DNA from: Pseudomonas helvetica
Lineage (GTDB): Bacteria; Pseudomonadota; Gammaproteobacteria; Pseudomonadales; Pseudomonadaceae
Length of the DNA: 64,000 bases
NCBI RefSeq assembly: GCF_039908645.1
Contig: NZ_CP150917.1
Span: 3,421,501-3,485,500 of the forward strand
Reading direction: 5' to 3'
The first letter of the stretch is position 1, and each line of letters starts with the position of its first letter. This document shows, piece by piece, positions 47,047 to 55,815 of the stretch. The notes beneath the pieces were generated by a model. The model had not been told where the DNA came from. It was given only the letters and a program-made list of their open reading frames with translations, and ran no database searches. The position numbers and the translations under genes are program-made.

Positions 47047-47538
47047 TTAAAGCGACTTGATCCAGAACAGCATCCGGCCATGAGCGGGATCGAACATCCC
47101 CGCCGAAAACCCGAACTTGCTATAGGAACCCTGTGCGACGGCATTGCCTTCCAGCACTTCCAGAGTGATTTTGCAGCAGCCACGCTGACGGGCAATGTCC
47201 TCGACCTTTTGCAGCATTTTCTGGCTCAGGCCCAGCCCGCGAAACTTTCCGACCACCATGACGTCATGGACATTGACCAGTGGACGGCAAGCAAAGGTCG
47301 AGAAACCTTCGAAGCAATTCACCAGCCCGGCAGGCTCCCCGTGAACGAACGCCAGGACACTGAACGCATGGGGTCGCTTGGCCAGCTCGCCGGGCAACTG
47401 CTGCAAGACATCGGCCGATAACGGTGTGCCACCGCCCATCGGGTCTTCAGCGTATTGATTCAGAACCAGACTGATCGCTTCGGCGTGTATCGGATTGCTG
47501 TAGCTGGCCTGGAGTACCAGGATTTCTGCGGATTCCAT
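47047..47538 (-). CDS. GNAT family N-acetyltransferase
   Basis: 163 residues with the GNAT core: strand VNVHDVMVVGKFRGLGLSQK holding the acetyl-CoA pyrophosphate loop (R-G-x-G-x-S), then KITLEVLEGNAVAQGSYSKF and the C-terminal AHGRMLFWIKSL. The substrate is unknown; small-molecule or protein N-acetylation is possible. The ATG at 47538 is preferred because GAGG sits six bases upstream; the ATG at 47544 directly abuts it. The gene converges with cptA. Confidence 0.85.
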   Translation of the reverse strand: MESAEILVLQASYSNPIHAEAISLVLNQYAEDPMGGGTPLSADVLQQLPGELAKRPHAFSVLAFVHGEPAGLVNCFEGFSTFACRPLVNVHDVMVVGKFRGLGLSQKMLQKVEDIARQRGCCKITLEVLEGNAVAQGSYSKFGFSAGMFDPAHGRMLFWIKSL

Positions 47539-47544
47539 TTCCAT

Positions 47545-47956
47545 CCTCGATCAAACAATGAGTGTGCATCCCTGCGCGCATCGTCTTCCTGCGCCTGGGT
47601 CAGACGACATTAGCGTGACTGGAACGCTTCGGACAACCGCCAAATCATCACAACCCGGTGTTTTTAGCGCAATGCGCTATAGGGCAACGTCCTTCGTCAC
47701 TCGTACGCACAAAAAGCAGGACCTTTCCGATTTTTACGAAAGCTAAATACACAGAATATAAACAACACAGCCGGCGACACGTTTTAAACATCGCTACACC
47801 ACTGATAAACAGGGCCTTTGCGCACACAACGCACTCAATAGCCCACTGTAGGATTCCTACAACAAGGTTTTATCGGTCACCCAAAAGCATTGACAGTCCG
47901 TTTATATCCGGCAACTCTTGTACCCAGCGCAAACAAAAAACATGAGATTGCCAACT
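47545..47956. other. Intergenic region upstream of the C45 hydrolase operon
   Basis: 412 nt without a credible gene. It holds a perfect 15-bp dyad at 47847-47861 and a possible -35 TTGACA at 47890-47895 with a poor -10 near 47913. The AT-rich stretch from 47700 to 47800 is notable against the local background. Confidence 0.5.
47847..47861. promoter_or_regulatory. Perfect 15-bp operator-like palindrome
   Basis: TGTAGGA-T-TCCTACA lies about 30 bp upstream of a TTGACA-like element and 96 bp upstream of the hydrolase start. The regulator is unknown; no regulatory gene is adjacent. Confidence 0.4.
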
Positions 47957-49081
47957 ATGAACCACTCCCCTTTCCCTCTCGTCGAGATCAGCGGCACCCC
48001 CTTCGACCGCGGCCTCCAATACGGCCAAGCGGTCAGCCAGCGCATTCACAAAAGCATCGAGATCTACTCTGTCCAGCTGCTGAAGATGGGCTACACCTGG
48101 GCCGACATCCGTGGCTTTGCCAATGAGTTCGTGCCCAGCATCGAAGCATTCGAGCCGGAGTACGCTCAGGAAATGCGCGGTATCGCCGAGGGTGCAGGCT
48201 GCGATTTCGAAGCTATCGTGCTGATCAACGCCCGCACCGAGATCATCCAGCTGGGCCGACGCAAGGCTCGCCTGCCAGATCCGGATGGCTGCACTGGCGC
48301 GGTGATTCTGCCGACGGCATCGGCCGCCAACGAAGTGATTCACGGACAAAACTGGGACTGGCGCGCGGAATGTGCCGAGAGCGCCATTGTGCTGAAAGTC
48401 CTGCGCGAAGACGGCCCGGATGTACTGACCTTCACCGAAGCCGGCGGCCTGGCCCGCAACGGCTTGAACTCGATCGGCACCGCAATCACCGCCAACTACC
48501 TGGAGTCCGAACGCGACTACACCCAGGTCGGCGTGCCACTGCCATTCATTCGACGCAAGGCGCTGGAGGCCGCGCATTTTGCGCTGTCGATCAAGGTGGT
48601 CGCCACCACCGCCAAATCCACCTCCAACAACATGATGCTCAGTCACGCTGGTGGCTATGCGATCAACTTTGAATGCGCCCCGGATGAAGTCTTCCCGATT
48701 CAGGCCGAACAGGGGTTGCTGGTACACGCCAACCATTGGCAGAGCCCGGTGGCATTGGGCAAGTTGCGTGAAGCCGGCTTGAACAGCGTTCCCGAAAGCC
48801 TCTATCGCGACGTGCGTGTGCGGCAAATCCTCAGCGAAACGCCCGGGCAATTGACCGCCGAGCACCTGAAAAAAGCTTTCTTCGATGACTTCGGCACGCC
48901 GTGGGCGGTGTGTCGCCCGCCGCTTTCCAACATGGCCGGCAACCTGTCGGCTACCGTTGCCATGGTGGTGATGCGCCCGGCCAAGGGCTTGATGGAAGTC
49001 GCACCGCTGCCGGCCGTGAACCGAGAATTCACCGCCTATTCGCTGGCCATGGAGGGCGACATCAACCGCTACCTCAAGTAA
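47957..49081 (+). CDS. C45 family Ntn-hydrolase (isopenicillin N acyltransferase-like)
   Basis: 374 residues. The family N-terminal PLVEISGTPFDRGLQYGQAV is followed by a likely self-cleavage site before Cys112 (DPDGCTGAVILPT) and the core segments HGQNWDWRAE and AGGLARNGLNS. Peptidase C45 members (acyl-CoA:6-APA acyltransferase type) hydrolyse or transfer acyl groups on small amides. The start is uncertain: ATG at 47957 or 47942, neither with a good Shine-Dalgarno. No signal peptide is evident, so it probably acts in the cytoplasm on material imported by the following ABC transporter. Confidence 0.85.
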   Translation: MNHSPFPLVEISGTPFDRGLQYGQAVSQRIHKSIEIYSVQLLKMGYTWADIRGFANEFVPSIEAFEPEYAQEMRGIAEGAGCDFEAIVLINARTEIIQLGRRKARLPDPDGCTGAVILPTASAANEVIHGQNWDWRAECAESAIVLKVLREDGPDVLTFTEAGGLARNGLNSIGTAITANYLESERDYTQVGVPLPFIRRKALEAAHFALSIKVVATTAKSTSNNMMLSHAGGYAINFECAPDEVFPIQAEQGLLVHANHWQSPVALGKLREAGLNSVPESLYRDVRVRQILSETPGQLTAEHLKKAFFDDFGTPWAVCRPPLSNMAGNLSATVAMVVMRPAKGLMEVAPLPAVNREFTAYSLAMEGDINRYLK

Positions 49082-49140
49082 CTCACGCGACACCCTGCCC
49101 TGCGGGCGGCACGACAAGAACAATGACAATAAACAACTAA

Positions 49141-49179
49141 CGGTTTGCGACGCTTGCCGGCTCTCACCGTCGCAAACCG
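49141..49179 (+). other. Perfect intercistronic stem-loop
   Basis: CGGTTTGCGACG and its exact complement flank a 15-nt loop between the hydrolase and binding-protein genes. No U-run follows, so it is more likely an RNA-stabilising or processing hairpin than a terminator. Confidence 0.6.
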
Positions 49180-49198
49180 CCCATGGAGAATCACTCCC

Positions 49199-50758
49199 GT
49201 GCATACATTCACTCGTATCGCCCTGACGCTAGGGTTCAGCAGTCTCGCTCTTGGCAGTCTCAACGCCACCGCCAACACCTTGCGTGTAGCCCTCAACGCG
49301 GATATTCGCAGCACCGATCCCGGCGTCAATCGCGACGAAAACACCGACGCGGTGATCCTGCACATTGTCGAAGGCCTGGTGGCTTACCGCGAAGACGCCT
49401 CGGTCGGCATGCTGCTGGCCAGCAAGGTCGAGGTGTCGGCCGATGGCCTCGAGTACCGCTTCACCCTGCGTGACGGGGTGAAGTTTCATGACGGCGCCGC
49501 CCTCACGTCCGCCGAGGTGCTGTGGACCTGGAAACGCTATCTCGACCCGCAAACCCAATGGCGCTGTCTCGCAGACTTCGATGGCCGCGGGGTGGCAAAA
49601 GTCGCCGACATCAGCGCGCCGGATCCGTTGACCGTGGTCTTCACGCTGGACAAACCCAATGGCCTGTTCCTCGCACAAATGGCCCGTTCCGATTGCGGCG
49701 GCACCGGCATCCTGCACCCGTCCTCTGTCGATGCGAACGGCAAGTGGCAAGCGCCGATCGGTACCGGGCCGTTCAAGCTTGCCGAATGGAAACCGGGGCA
49801 ATATGTCGATCTGCAACGCTTTGCCGACTACAGCGCCCGCCCGGAGACGGGCACCGACGGCTACACCGGCAACAAGCAGGCGTTTATCGATAACCTGCGC
49901 TTCATGGTCATCCCCGATGCGGCAGCCGCCAAAGCCGCGCTGCAATCGAAAGGGGTCGACGTGCTGCCCGATGTCACGGTGATGGATGCCCACGAACTCG
50001 GCACCTTGCCAGGCATCAAGACCTCCAGCAGTGCCAACATGTCGCTCAACGCCCTGCTGTTCCAGACCCGCGATCCACTGCTCAAGGACGTGCGTATTCG
50101 GCGTGCCATCGCGCTGTCGCTGGACAGCGAACAAATGGTCCAGGCACTCACCGAAGGCACGTCCCACGCCAACAACTCGGTGGTGCCAGACACCAGCCCC
50201 TACCACAAGAACGTTCAGAAGCTGGGCTACAAAGCCAACATCGAAGAAGCCAAGCGTCTGCTCAAGGAAGCCGGTTACAACGGCCAGCAGCTGAAAATCA
50301 TCACCAACAAACGCTACCAGAGCGTGTTCGACATGGCGGTACTGAGCCAGGCCATGGCCCAGGCGGCCGGGTTGAACATCGATATCGAAACCCTCGAATG
50401 GGGTACTCAACTGGAGCGCTACCAGAGCGGTGCGTACCAGATCATGGCGTTCTCCTATTCGGCGCGTTTTGACGCAGCGCTGAACTTCGAGTCGGTGATG
50501 GGCGACAAAAACCAGCAACCCCGCAAGGTCTGGGACAACCCCCAGGCGCAGGGCTGGATGCTTGAGTCCATGCGCGAAATCGTACCGGGCAAACGTCAGG
50601 CCCTGTTCGATCAGTTGCACCAACAGATGCTTGCCGATGTACCGATGGTGGTGATGTACAACGGCAGCACCGTCGGAGCCTTTCAGGATCGGGTCGAAGG
50701 TTACCGCTCCTGGCCCATCGCCAAACCGCGCCTGTGGGGCGTGAAACTGGCCGACTAG
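49199..50758 (+). CDS. Peptide-type ABC transporter substrate-binding protein (SBP_bac_5)
   Basis: 519 residues with a signal peptide (TRIALTLGFSSLALGSLNATA). Family hallmarks include TLRVALNADIRSTDPGVN, the long binding-domain fold with GTGPFKLAEWKPGQY, and a C-terminal PMVVMYNGSTVGAF. It binds peptides or other large polar ligands in the periplasm. The GTG at 49199 follows TGGAGA; the frame to 49145 overlaps the hairpin. It is the first transporter gene behind the C45 hydrolase. Confidence 0.9.
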   Translation: MHTFTRIALTLGFSSLALGSLNATANTLRVALNADIRSTDPGVNRDENTDAVILHIVEGLVAYREDASVGMLLASKVEVSADGLEYRFTLRDGVKFHDGAALTSAEVLWTWKRYLDPQTQWRCLADFDGRGVAKVADISAPDPLTVVFTLDKPNGLFLAQMARSDCGGTGILHPSSVDANGKWQAPIGTGPFKLAEWKPGQYVDLQRFADYSARPETGTDGYTGNKQAFIDNLRFMVIPDAAAAKAALQSKGVDVLPDVTVMDAHELGTLPGIKTSSSANMSLNALLFQTRDPLLKDVRIRRAIALSLDSEQMVQALTEGTSHANNSVVPDTSPYHKNVQKLGYKANIEEAKRLLKEAGYNGQQLKIITNKRYQSVFDMAVLSQAMAQAAGLNIDIETLEWGTQLERYQSGAYQIMAFSYSARFDAALNFESVMGDKNQQPRKVWDNPQAQGWMLESMREIVPGKRQALFDQLHQQMLADVPMVVMYNGSTVGAFQDRVEGYRSWPIAKPRLWGVKLAD

Positions 50759-50768
50759 GAGATCGATC

Positions 50769-51710
50769 ATGCTGCGATTTATCGCTCAACGCCTGGCACT
50801 GTCGGTGCCGACCCTGTTGCTGATCTCCGTGGTGGTGTTCGCGCTGATCCGCTTCATCCCCGGCGACCCGGCGCTGCTGATGCTCGGCGATATGGCCGAC
50901 CCGCAAAGCCTGGCCAGCACCCGCGCGGCATTGGGGTTGGATCACTCGATCGGCGTGCAGTTCGCGTATTGGTTGCAATCGGTGCTCAGTGGCGACCTCG
51001 GCGTGTCGATCACCAGCAAACAACCGGTGCTCGAACTGATCCTCGACCGCTTCTCGGTCAGCGCCAGCATCGTGCTGGTGGCGGTGCTGCTGGCGGCGTT
51101 GATTGCCGTTCCAGCAGGCCTGTTCGCGGCCTGGAAACAGGACAGCGCGCTGGACCTCGGGCTGGTCACCGGCGCAACCCTGTTGCTGTCGATTCCCAGC
51201 TTCTGGCTCGGTTTGCTGTTGCTCTACGCGTTCGGGATCAAGCTCAACTGGCTGCCCGTGGTCGGTTATGTGCCGTTCGCCCAGAATCCCGGTGAAGCCG
51301 TGACCTATCTGGTGCTGCCGATTGTCACCCTGACGCTGGTGGAATTGGGCGCCATTACCCGGATGGCCCGGGCCAGCACCATCGAGGTGCTGCGGCTGGA
51401 ATACATCGCCCACGCCAGAACCAAGGGTTTATCGGAACGCGCGGTGCTGTGGCGCCACGCACTGCCGAATGCCTTTGCGCCGACCTGGACCTTGATCGGC
51501 CTGATCCTCGGCAATTTGCTGGGCGGCATCGCAGTGCTGGAAACAGTGTTCACCCTGCCCGGCATCGGTCGCTTGATGGTCGACGCTATCTACGCTCGCG
51601 ACTACCCCGTGCTGCAAGGCTGCCTGCTACTGATCACTTTCATCTACGTGGCGGTCAACCTGCTGGTCGACCTGCTCTATCCACTCTTCGACCCAAGGGT
51701 GAAATTATGA
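50769..51710 (+). CDS. Peptide-type ABC transporter permease (DppB/OppB/GsiC type)
   Basis: 313 residues with six helices. N-terminal LRFIAQRLALSVPTLLLISV and PGDPALLMLG are typical of DppB; the EAA-type loop is YIAHARTKGLSERAVLWRHA. It pairs with the coupled DppC-like permease (ATGA overlap). It starts 10 bases after the binding-protein stop codon. Confidence 0.93.
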   Translation: MLRFIAQRLALSVPTLLLISVVVFALIRFIPGDPALLMLGDMADPQSLASTRAALGLDHSIGVQFAYWLQSVLSGDLGVSITSKQPVLELILDRFSVSASIVLVAVLLAALIAVPAGLFAAWKQDSALDLGLVTGATLLLSIPSFWLGLLLLYAFGIKLNWLPVVGYVPFAQNPGEAVTYLVLPIVTLTLVELGAITRMARASTIEVLRLEYIAHARTKGLSERAVLWRHALPNAFAPTWTLIGLILGNLLGGIAVLETVFTLPGIGRLMVDAIYARDYPVLQGCLLLITFIYVAVNLLVDLLYPLFDPRVKL

Positions 51711-52567
51711 CCGTCTCCCGGCTTTCCGTGAGCGCTACACCGGCGCGTCGCCCACTGCGCTGGCCACCGGCGAATGCCTTGATTGGCGGCACCTTGCTGG
51801 CTCTGCTGATCAGCATGGCCCTGCTTGGTGTGTTCTGGACACCTTACGACCCGCTGAAAATCGATCTATTGTCTCGCCTCAAGGCACCCTCGGCGCTGCA
51901 TTGGCTAGGCACCGACGAGTTTGGCCGTGACGTGCTCAGCCGCTTGATCATCGGTGCGCGCACCAGTTTGTGGATCAGCTTGCTGACCGTGTGCCTGGCG
52001 CTGTTTTTCGGCAGTGTGATCGGCATGCTCGCCGGTTACCTGCGGGGCTGGACCGATCGAGTTCTGATGATGATCAACGATGCATTGCTGGCGTTCCCCG
52101 GCATCCTGATGGCGCTGGGCTTGATGGCGATCATCGGGGCCAGCCAGTACGGCATCGTTTTGGCGTTGAGCATCGCTTATACACCGTCGGTGGTTCGGGT
52201 GGTGCGCGGCAGTGTGCTGTCGCTGCGTGAACGCGAGTTCATCGAAGCCTCACGGGTGATCGGCAATTCGGAGTTCTACACGCTGTACCGCCACGTCGCC
52301 CCCAACTGTGTTGCGCCGCTCTGCGTACTCGCCACCAGCATGTTCGGCTGGACGCTGCTGTCGGAAAGCGCCTTGAGCTTCCTCGGTCTGGGTGTTCCGC
52401 CACCCGCAGCGACCTGGGGCAACATGCTCGCCGCCAGCCGCCCGTACATTGCCAACGCCTCCTGGCTCGGCCTGTTCCCAGGGTTGTTCATCGCCTTGGC
52501 GCTGGTCGCCATCAACCTGTTCGGCGACGCCCTGCGCGACCGCCTCGACCCTCGAATGAGCCGTTGA
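51707..52567 (+). CDS. Peptide-type ABC transporter permease (DppC/OppC/GsiD type)
   Basis: 286 residues with the DppC N-terminal hallmark LHWLGTDEFGRDVLSRLI and the EAA loop EFIEASRVIGNSEFYTLYRH. The ATG at 51707 overlaps the upstream permease stop; the frame open from 51449 is an overlap artefact. It forms the channel with the preceding gene product. Confidence 0.93.
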   Translation: MTVSRLSVSATPARRPLRWPPANALIGGTLLALLISMALLGVFWTPYDPLKIDLLSRLKAPSALHWLGTDEFGRDVLSRLIIGARTSLWISLLTVCLALFFGSVIGMLAGYLRGWTDRVLMMINDALLAFPGILMALGLMAIIGASQYGIVLALSIAYTPSVVRVVRGSVLSLREREFIEASRVIGNSEFYTLYRHVAPNCVAPLCVLATSMFGWTLLSESALSFLGLGVPPPAATWGNMLAASRPYIANASWLGLFPGLFIALALVAINLFGDALRDRLDPRMSR

Positions 52568-52569
52568 TC

Positions 52570-54219
52570 ATGCCCAGTCCAAAACTGTTGCTTGAAGTCG
52601 ACCATCTGCTGATCCGCGCTGGTGCCGAAGGCCCGTTGGCGGTCAACGACCTGAGTTTTACCGTCGCGCCCGGCGAGATTGTCGCGCTGGTGGGCGAATC
52701 CGGGAGCGGCAAGACCATGGCCGCACGCGCAGCGATTGGCCTGCTGCCACTGCCGATGGAAGTCTGTGGTGGTGCGATCCGCTTCGAAGGCCAGGACCTC
52801 CATCAGCTGAGTTGTGCGCAATTGCGTGATATCCGCGGTGCTCGAATCGGCATGGTGTTCCAGGAACCGATGGTTTCGCTCAACCCGGCCATCCGCATTG
52901 GCGAGCAAATGGCCGAAGGTCTGCGCCTGCACACCGACCTGAACAAGGCACAGATTCGCCAACGCTGCGTGGACATGCTGACGCGCATCGGCATCACCGA
53001 CCCCGAGCGCTGCCTGAGCGCCTATCCCCATGAGTTTTCCGGCGGCATGCGCCAGCGGATCATGCTCGCCTCGGTGATGCTGCTGCGCCCGGCGTTGCTG
53101 ATTGCTGACGAACCCACCACCGCCCTCGATTGCCTGGCGCAACTGGACGTGATCGAGCTGATGCTGGAGCTGACCCGCGAGCAAGGCACGGCGATCCTGT
53201 TCATCAGCCACGACCTGTCGCTGGTGGCGCGTTACGCCCACAAGGTGGTGGTCATGCGCCACGGTCAGGCCGTGGAGCAAGGTTCGATCAATCACATTCT
53301 GCTGGCCCCGCAACACGCCTACACCCGCCAATTGCTCGAAGCGCTGCCCAAGCGCGGCGAACTGGCCGCGTTGCCAGCGACCGACAAACCGCTGGTGGAA
53401 ATTACCGGCGTCAGCATCGAGCATCCGGGGCATGCACGGTTCTGGGGTAAATCTCAGCCCAAGCGCGCCGTGCACAGTGCCAACCTGAGCATCGCCCCCG
53501 GTGAAACCCTGGCGTTGGTCGGCGGCAGTGGCTCGGGTAAAACCACACTGGGCCGCGCACTGGTGGGACTGGTCAAACCCTGTGCCGGCGAGATTCGCTT
53601 CAAGGGCATCGATATCCTCAAGGCCGGTCAGCGAGATCATCGGCTGCAATGCCAGATGATCTTTCAAGACCCCTACTCGTCCCTCGATCCGCGGATGCGC
53701 ATTGGCGAAACCCTCGCCGAACCGTTGCGCCATCTGCCGGAGCTAAGCGAGGAGCAAAAACGTCAGCGTGTCGCCACCACGCTGGTGGATATCGGTTTGT
53801 CGGAAGCGTTCATGGAGCGCTTTCCCCATCAACTGTCGGGCGGTCAACGCCAGCGAGTGGCCATTGGTCGAGCGCTGGTACGGCACCCGCAATTGGTGAT
53901 CGCCGACGAACCGATTTCGGCGCTGGACATGACCATCCAGAAGCAAATCCTTGAACTGTTCGAGCGCTTGCAGGCGCAGTACGGTTTTGCCTGCCTGTTC
54001 ATTTCCCATGACCTGGCGGCCGTCGAACGCATCGCCCATCGGGTGGCGGTCATGCACCAGGGCCATATCGTGGAAATCGGCAGCCGCGAAGCGGTCTTCG
54101 ATAATCCCTTGCACCCCTACACCCGCCAATTACTGGCAGCCGCAAGCCCATTGGAACAATTGGCAAGCGGCGGTTACCGGCTGCGACCAAAACCCGAAAA
54201 CCTGCAGCCCACACCTTAA
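52570..54219 (+). CDS. Fused double ATP-binding protein of peptide-type ABC transporter (GsiA/YejF-like)
   Basis: 549 residues containing two complete nucleotide-binding domains in one chain. Domain 1 (about 8-255): Walker A GESGSGKT, signature FSGGMRQRIM, Walker B LLIADEPTTALD. Domain 2 (about 275-530): Walker A GGSGSGKT, signature [12 protein letters not shown], Walker B LVIADEPISALD. Each ends in a C-terminal oligopeptide-family tail (PLHPYTRQLLAAASPLE). Separate DppD and DppF genes are the usual form; the fusion resembles GsiA or YejF. The ATG at 52570 starts MPSPKLLLEV. Confidence 0.93.
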   Translation: MPSPKLLLEVDHLLIRAGAEGPLAVNDLSFTVAPGEIVALVGESGSGKTMAARAAIGLLPLPMEVCGGAIRFEGQDLHQLSCAQLRDIRGARIGMVFQEPMVSLNPAIRIGEQMAEGLRLHTDLNKAQIRQRCVDMLTRIGITDPERCLSAYPHEFSGGMRQRIMLASVMLLRPALLIADEPTTALDCLAQLDVIELMLELTREQGTAILFISHDLSLVARYAHKVVVMRHGQAVEQGSINHILLAPQHAYTRQLLEALPKRGELAALPATDKPLVEITGVSIEHPGHARFWGKSQPKRAVHSANLSIAPGETLALVGGSGSGKTTLGRALVGLVKPCAGEIRFKGIDILKAGQRDHRLQCQMIFQDPYSSLDPRMRIGETLAEPLRHLPELSEEQKRQRVATTLVDIGLSEAFMERFPHQLSGGQRQRVAIGRALVRHPQLVIADEPISALDMTIQKQILELFERLQAQYGFACLFISHDLAAVERIAHRVAVMHQGHIVEIGSREAVFDNPLHPYTRQLLAAASPLEQLASGGYRLRPKPENLQPTP

Positions 54220-54321
54220 TCATCACTGACTTTGCCTCGGACGCCTTCAGACATCACTGAATGCGTCCATGGCGAAGCCATGCCCGAAAAACAACAACGA
54301 GCCCTCACAGGAGCCAACACC

Positions 54322-55596
54322 ATGAACGCCAGACTCATGCAGCACTTGACCTTGATCGGCGGCACCAGCCTGCTGCCGATGGCCGCCGAAGCGGAATTCC
54401 TCAAGGACAGCAAGGCCACGCTGGACTCGAAAAACTACTACTTCAACCGCGACTACCGCGAAGGTAATGGCCAGTCCAAGCGTGATGAATGGGCCCAGGG
54501 ATTTCTGCTGAACCTGCAATCGGGCTACACCGAAGGCACGGTCGGTTTTGGCCTGGATGCACTCGGCATGCTCGGGCTGAAGCTCGACTCCAGCCCGGAT
54601 CGCTCCGGCAGCGGTTTGTTATCCCGAGAAAGCACAGCCGAACCGGGCAAACCGAGTTACGCCAGACGTGCCCACGACAGCTATTCCAAGGTAGGCCTGA
54701 CCGCCAAGGCCCGCGTTGCCAAGAGCGAGCTGCGAGTCGGCCATTTGCTGCCCGACTTGCCGCTGCTGCAACCGAACACCAGCCGAGTCCTGCCGCAGAG
54801 CTTCGAAGGCGCCCTGCTCAGCTCCAGCGACATCAAGGGCCTGACCTTACGCGGCGGGCAGATCGATCAGGTCAAACAGCGGGAATCGACCAACTACGAA
54901 AAGATGGGACTGACCAGCCAGAACGGCGCTTACAAGAGCTCGGCAAAAAGCGATGAGTTCCGTTTCGGCGGCGCTGATTACCGGTTCAACCCAACGCTTA
55001 CCGGTAGCTATTACTACGCGCAGCTTGAGGACATATATCAGCAGCACTACGTCGGCCTCAAGCACAGCCTGGCGCTGGGCGGCGGTACGCTGAAGAGCGA
55101 TATTCGCTATTTCAGTGCTGACGCTGCCGGTGCAGGCCTGGCCGGCACCGTCGACAACCGCGCATTGAGCACGCGCTTCATGTATGCGATTGCCGGACAC
55201 TCCATCGGTGGCGGCTTCCAGCAGCAGTACGGTGAAACACCGTTTGCGTATGTCGACGGCAGCAACACTTACCTGTTCACCGAATACCAACTGAGCAACT
55301 TCTCGCAAACCAGGGAACGCGCGTGGCACGCCCGCTACGATTTTGACTTTGCTACGGTGGGCATTCCGGGGCTGCTGTTCTCCACACGCTACGCCAAGGG
55401 CGATCAGGCGCAGATCAAAAAATTTCTCGGCGAAGGCCGGGAGTGGGAACGAGACATCGACCTCGGCTACACCATCCAGAGCGGACCGCTGAAGAACGTC
55501 AGCGCCCGCTGGCGCAACGGTATGAGCAAAAGCAACTACCAACGCGACACCAACGAAAACCGCCTGGTCCTCAGTTACAGCGTCAAACTTTGGTAA
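54322..55596 (+). CDS. OprD family outer membrane porin
   Basis: 424 residues with a short signal peptide (TLIGGTSLLPMAAEAEF). The family start FLKDSKATLDSKNYYFNRDY, WAQGFLLNLQSGYTEGTVGF and GHSIGGGFQQ segments are typical of OprD/OccD barrels, as is the aromatic C-terminus (VLSYSVKLW). These porins admit amino acids, peptides or carboxylates. The ATG at 54322 has AGGAG eight bases upstream. Close linkage to the peptide ABC system suggests joint outer-membrane entry for the same substrate. Confidence 0.9.
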   Translation: MNARLMQHLTLIGGTSLLPMAAEAEFLKDSKATLDSKNYYFNRDYREGNGQSKRDEWAQGFLLNLQSGYTEGTVGFGLDALGMLGLKLDSSPDRSGSGLLSRESTAEPGKPSYARRAHDSYSKVGLTAKARVAKSELRVGHLLPDLPLLQPNTSRVLPQSFEGALLSSSDIKGLTLRGGQIDQVKQRESTNYEKMGLTSQNGAYKSSAKSDEFRFGGADYRFNPTLTGSYYYAQLEDIYQQHYVGLKHSLALGGGTLKSDIRYFSADAAGAGLAGTVDNRALSTRFMYAIAGHSIGGGFQQQYGETPFAYVDGSNTYLFTEYQLSNFSQTRERAWHARYDFDFATVGIPGLLFSTRYAKGDQAQIKKFLGEGREWERDIDLGYTIQSGPLKNVSARWRNGMSKSNYQRDTNENRLVLSYSVKLW

Positions 55597-55609
55597 GAAA
55601 ACATTAAAA

Positions 55610-55656
55610 ATCGCAGGCTGCGCCGTCTCCAACAAAGGGCTGGCGTAGCCTGCGAT
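55610..55656. terminator. Hairpin after the OprD gene
   Basis: ATCGCAGGCT/AGCCTGCGAT arms with nested GCGCC/GGCGT pairing, followed by CTTT. It probably ends the hydrolase-transporter-porin transcript and also resembles a fluorescent-pseudomonad repeat family. Confidence 0.7.
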
Positions 55657-55664
55657 CTTTCCAT

Positions 55665-55695
55665 GTGCAAAAAAGTATCAGTGCAAGTGCTACCA
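55665..55695 (+). promoter_or_regulatory. Direct repeats upstream of mtlE (candidate activator half-sites)
   Basis: GTGCAA occurs at 55665 and 55681 (16-nt period), each followed by a related tract ending in atca or acca. They lie about 130 bp upstream of mtlE, where an AraC-type activator such as MtlR could bind. No regulator gene sits between the porin and mtlE. Low confidence. Confidence 0.25.
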
Positions 55696-55815
55696 ATGAT
55701 TTGTCATCGCGTGTGTTGAGGGCTGTAATCAGCCTCAGATTCTTCCTACCTCCGGAAGACACAAAAACAATAACTGTCCTTCTGCTGCCCCCTGGGCTCA
55801 GAAGAGGAGTGCGCG

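Noticed and set aside
49229..50770. A 513-codon antisense frame opposite the peptide-binding protein gene
   Set aside because: The sense strand encodes a full SBP_bac_5 protein; the antisense frame is Gln/His/Arg-rich, as expected from GC-rich complementarity.
52276..53733. A 485-codon antisense frame over the permease and double-ATPase genes
   Set aside because: Shadow of two clearly functional ABC genes; no motifs.
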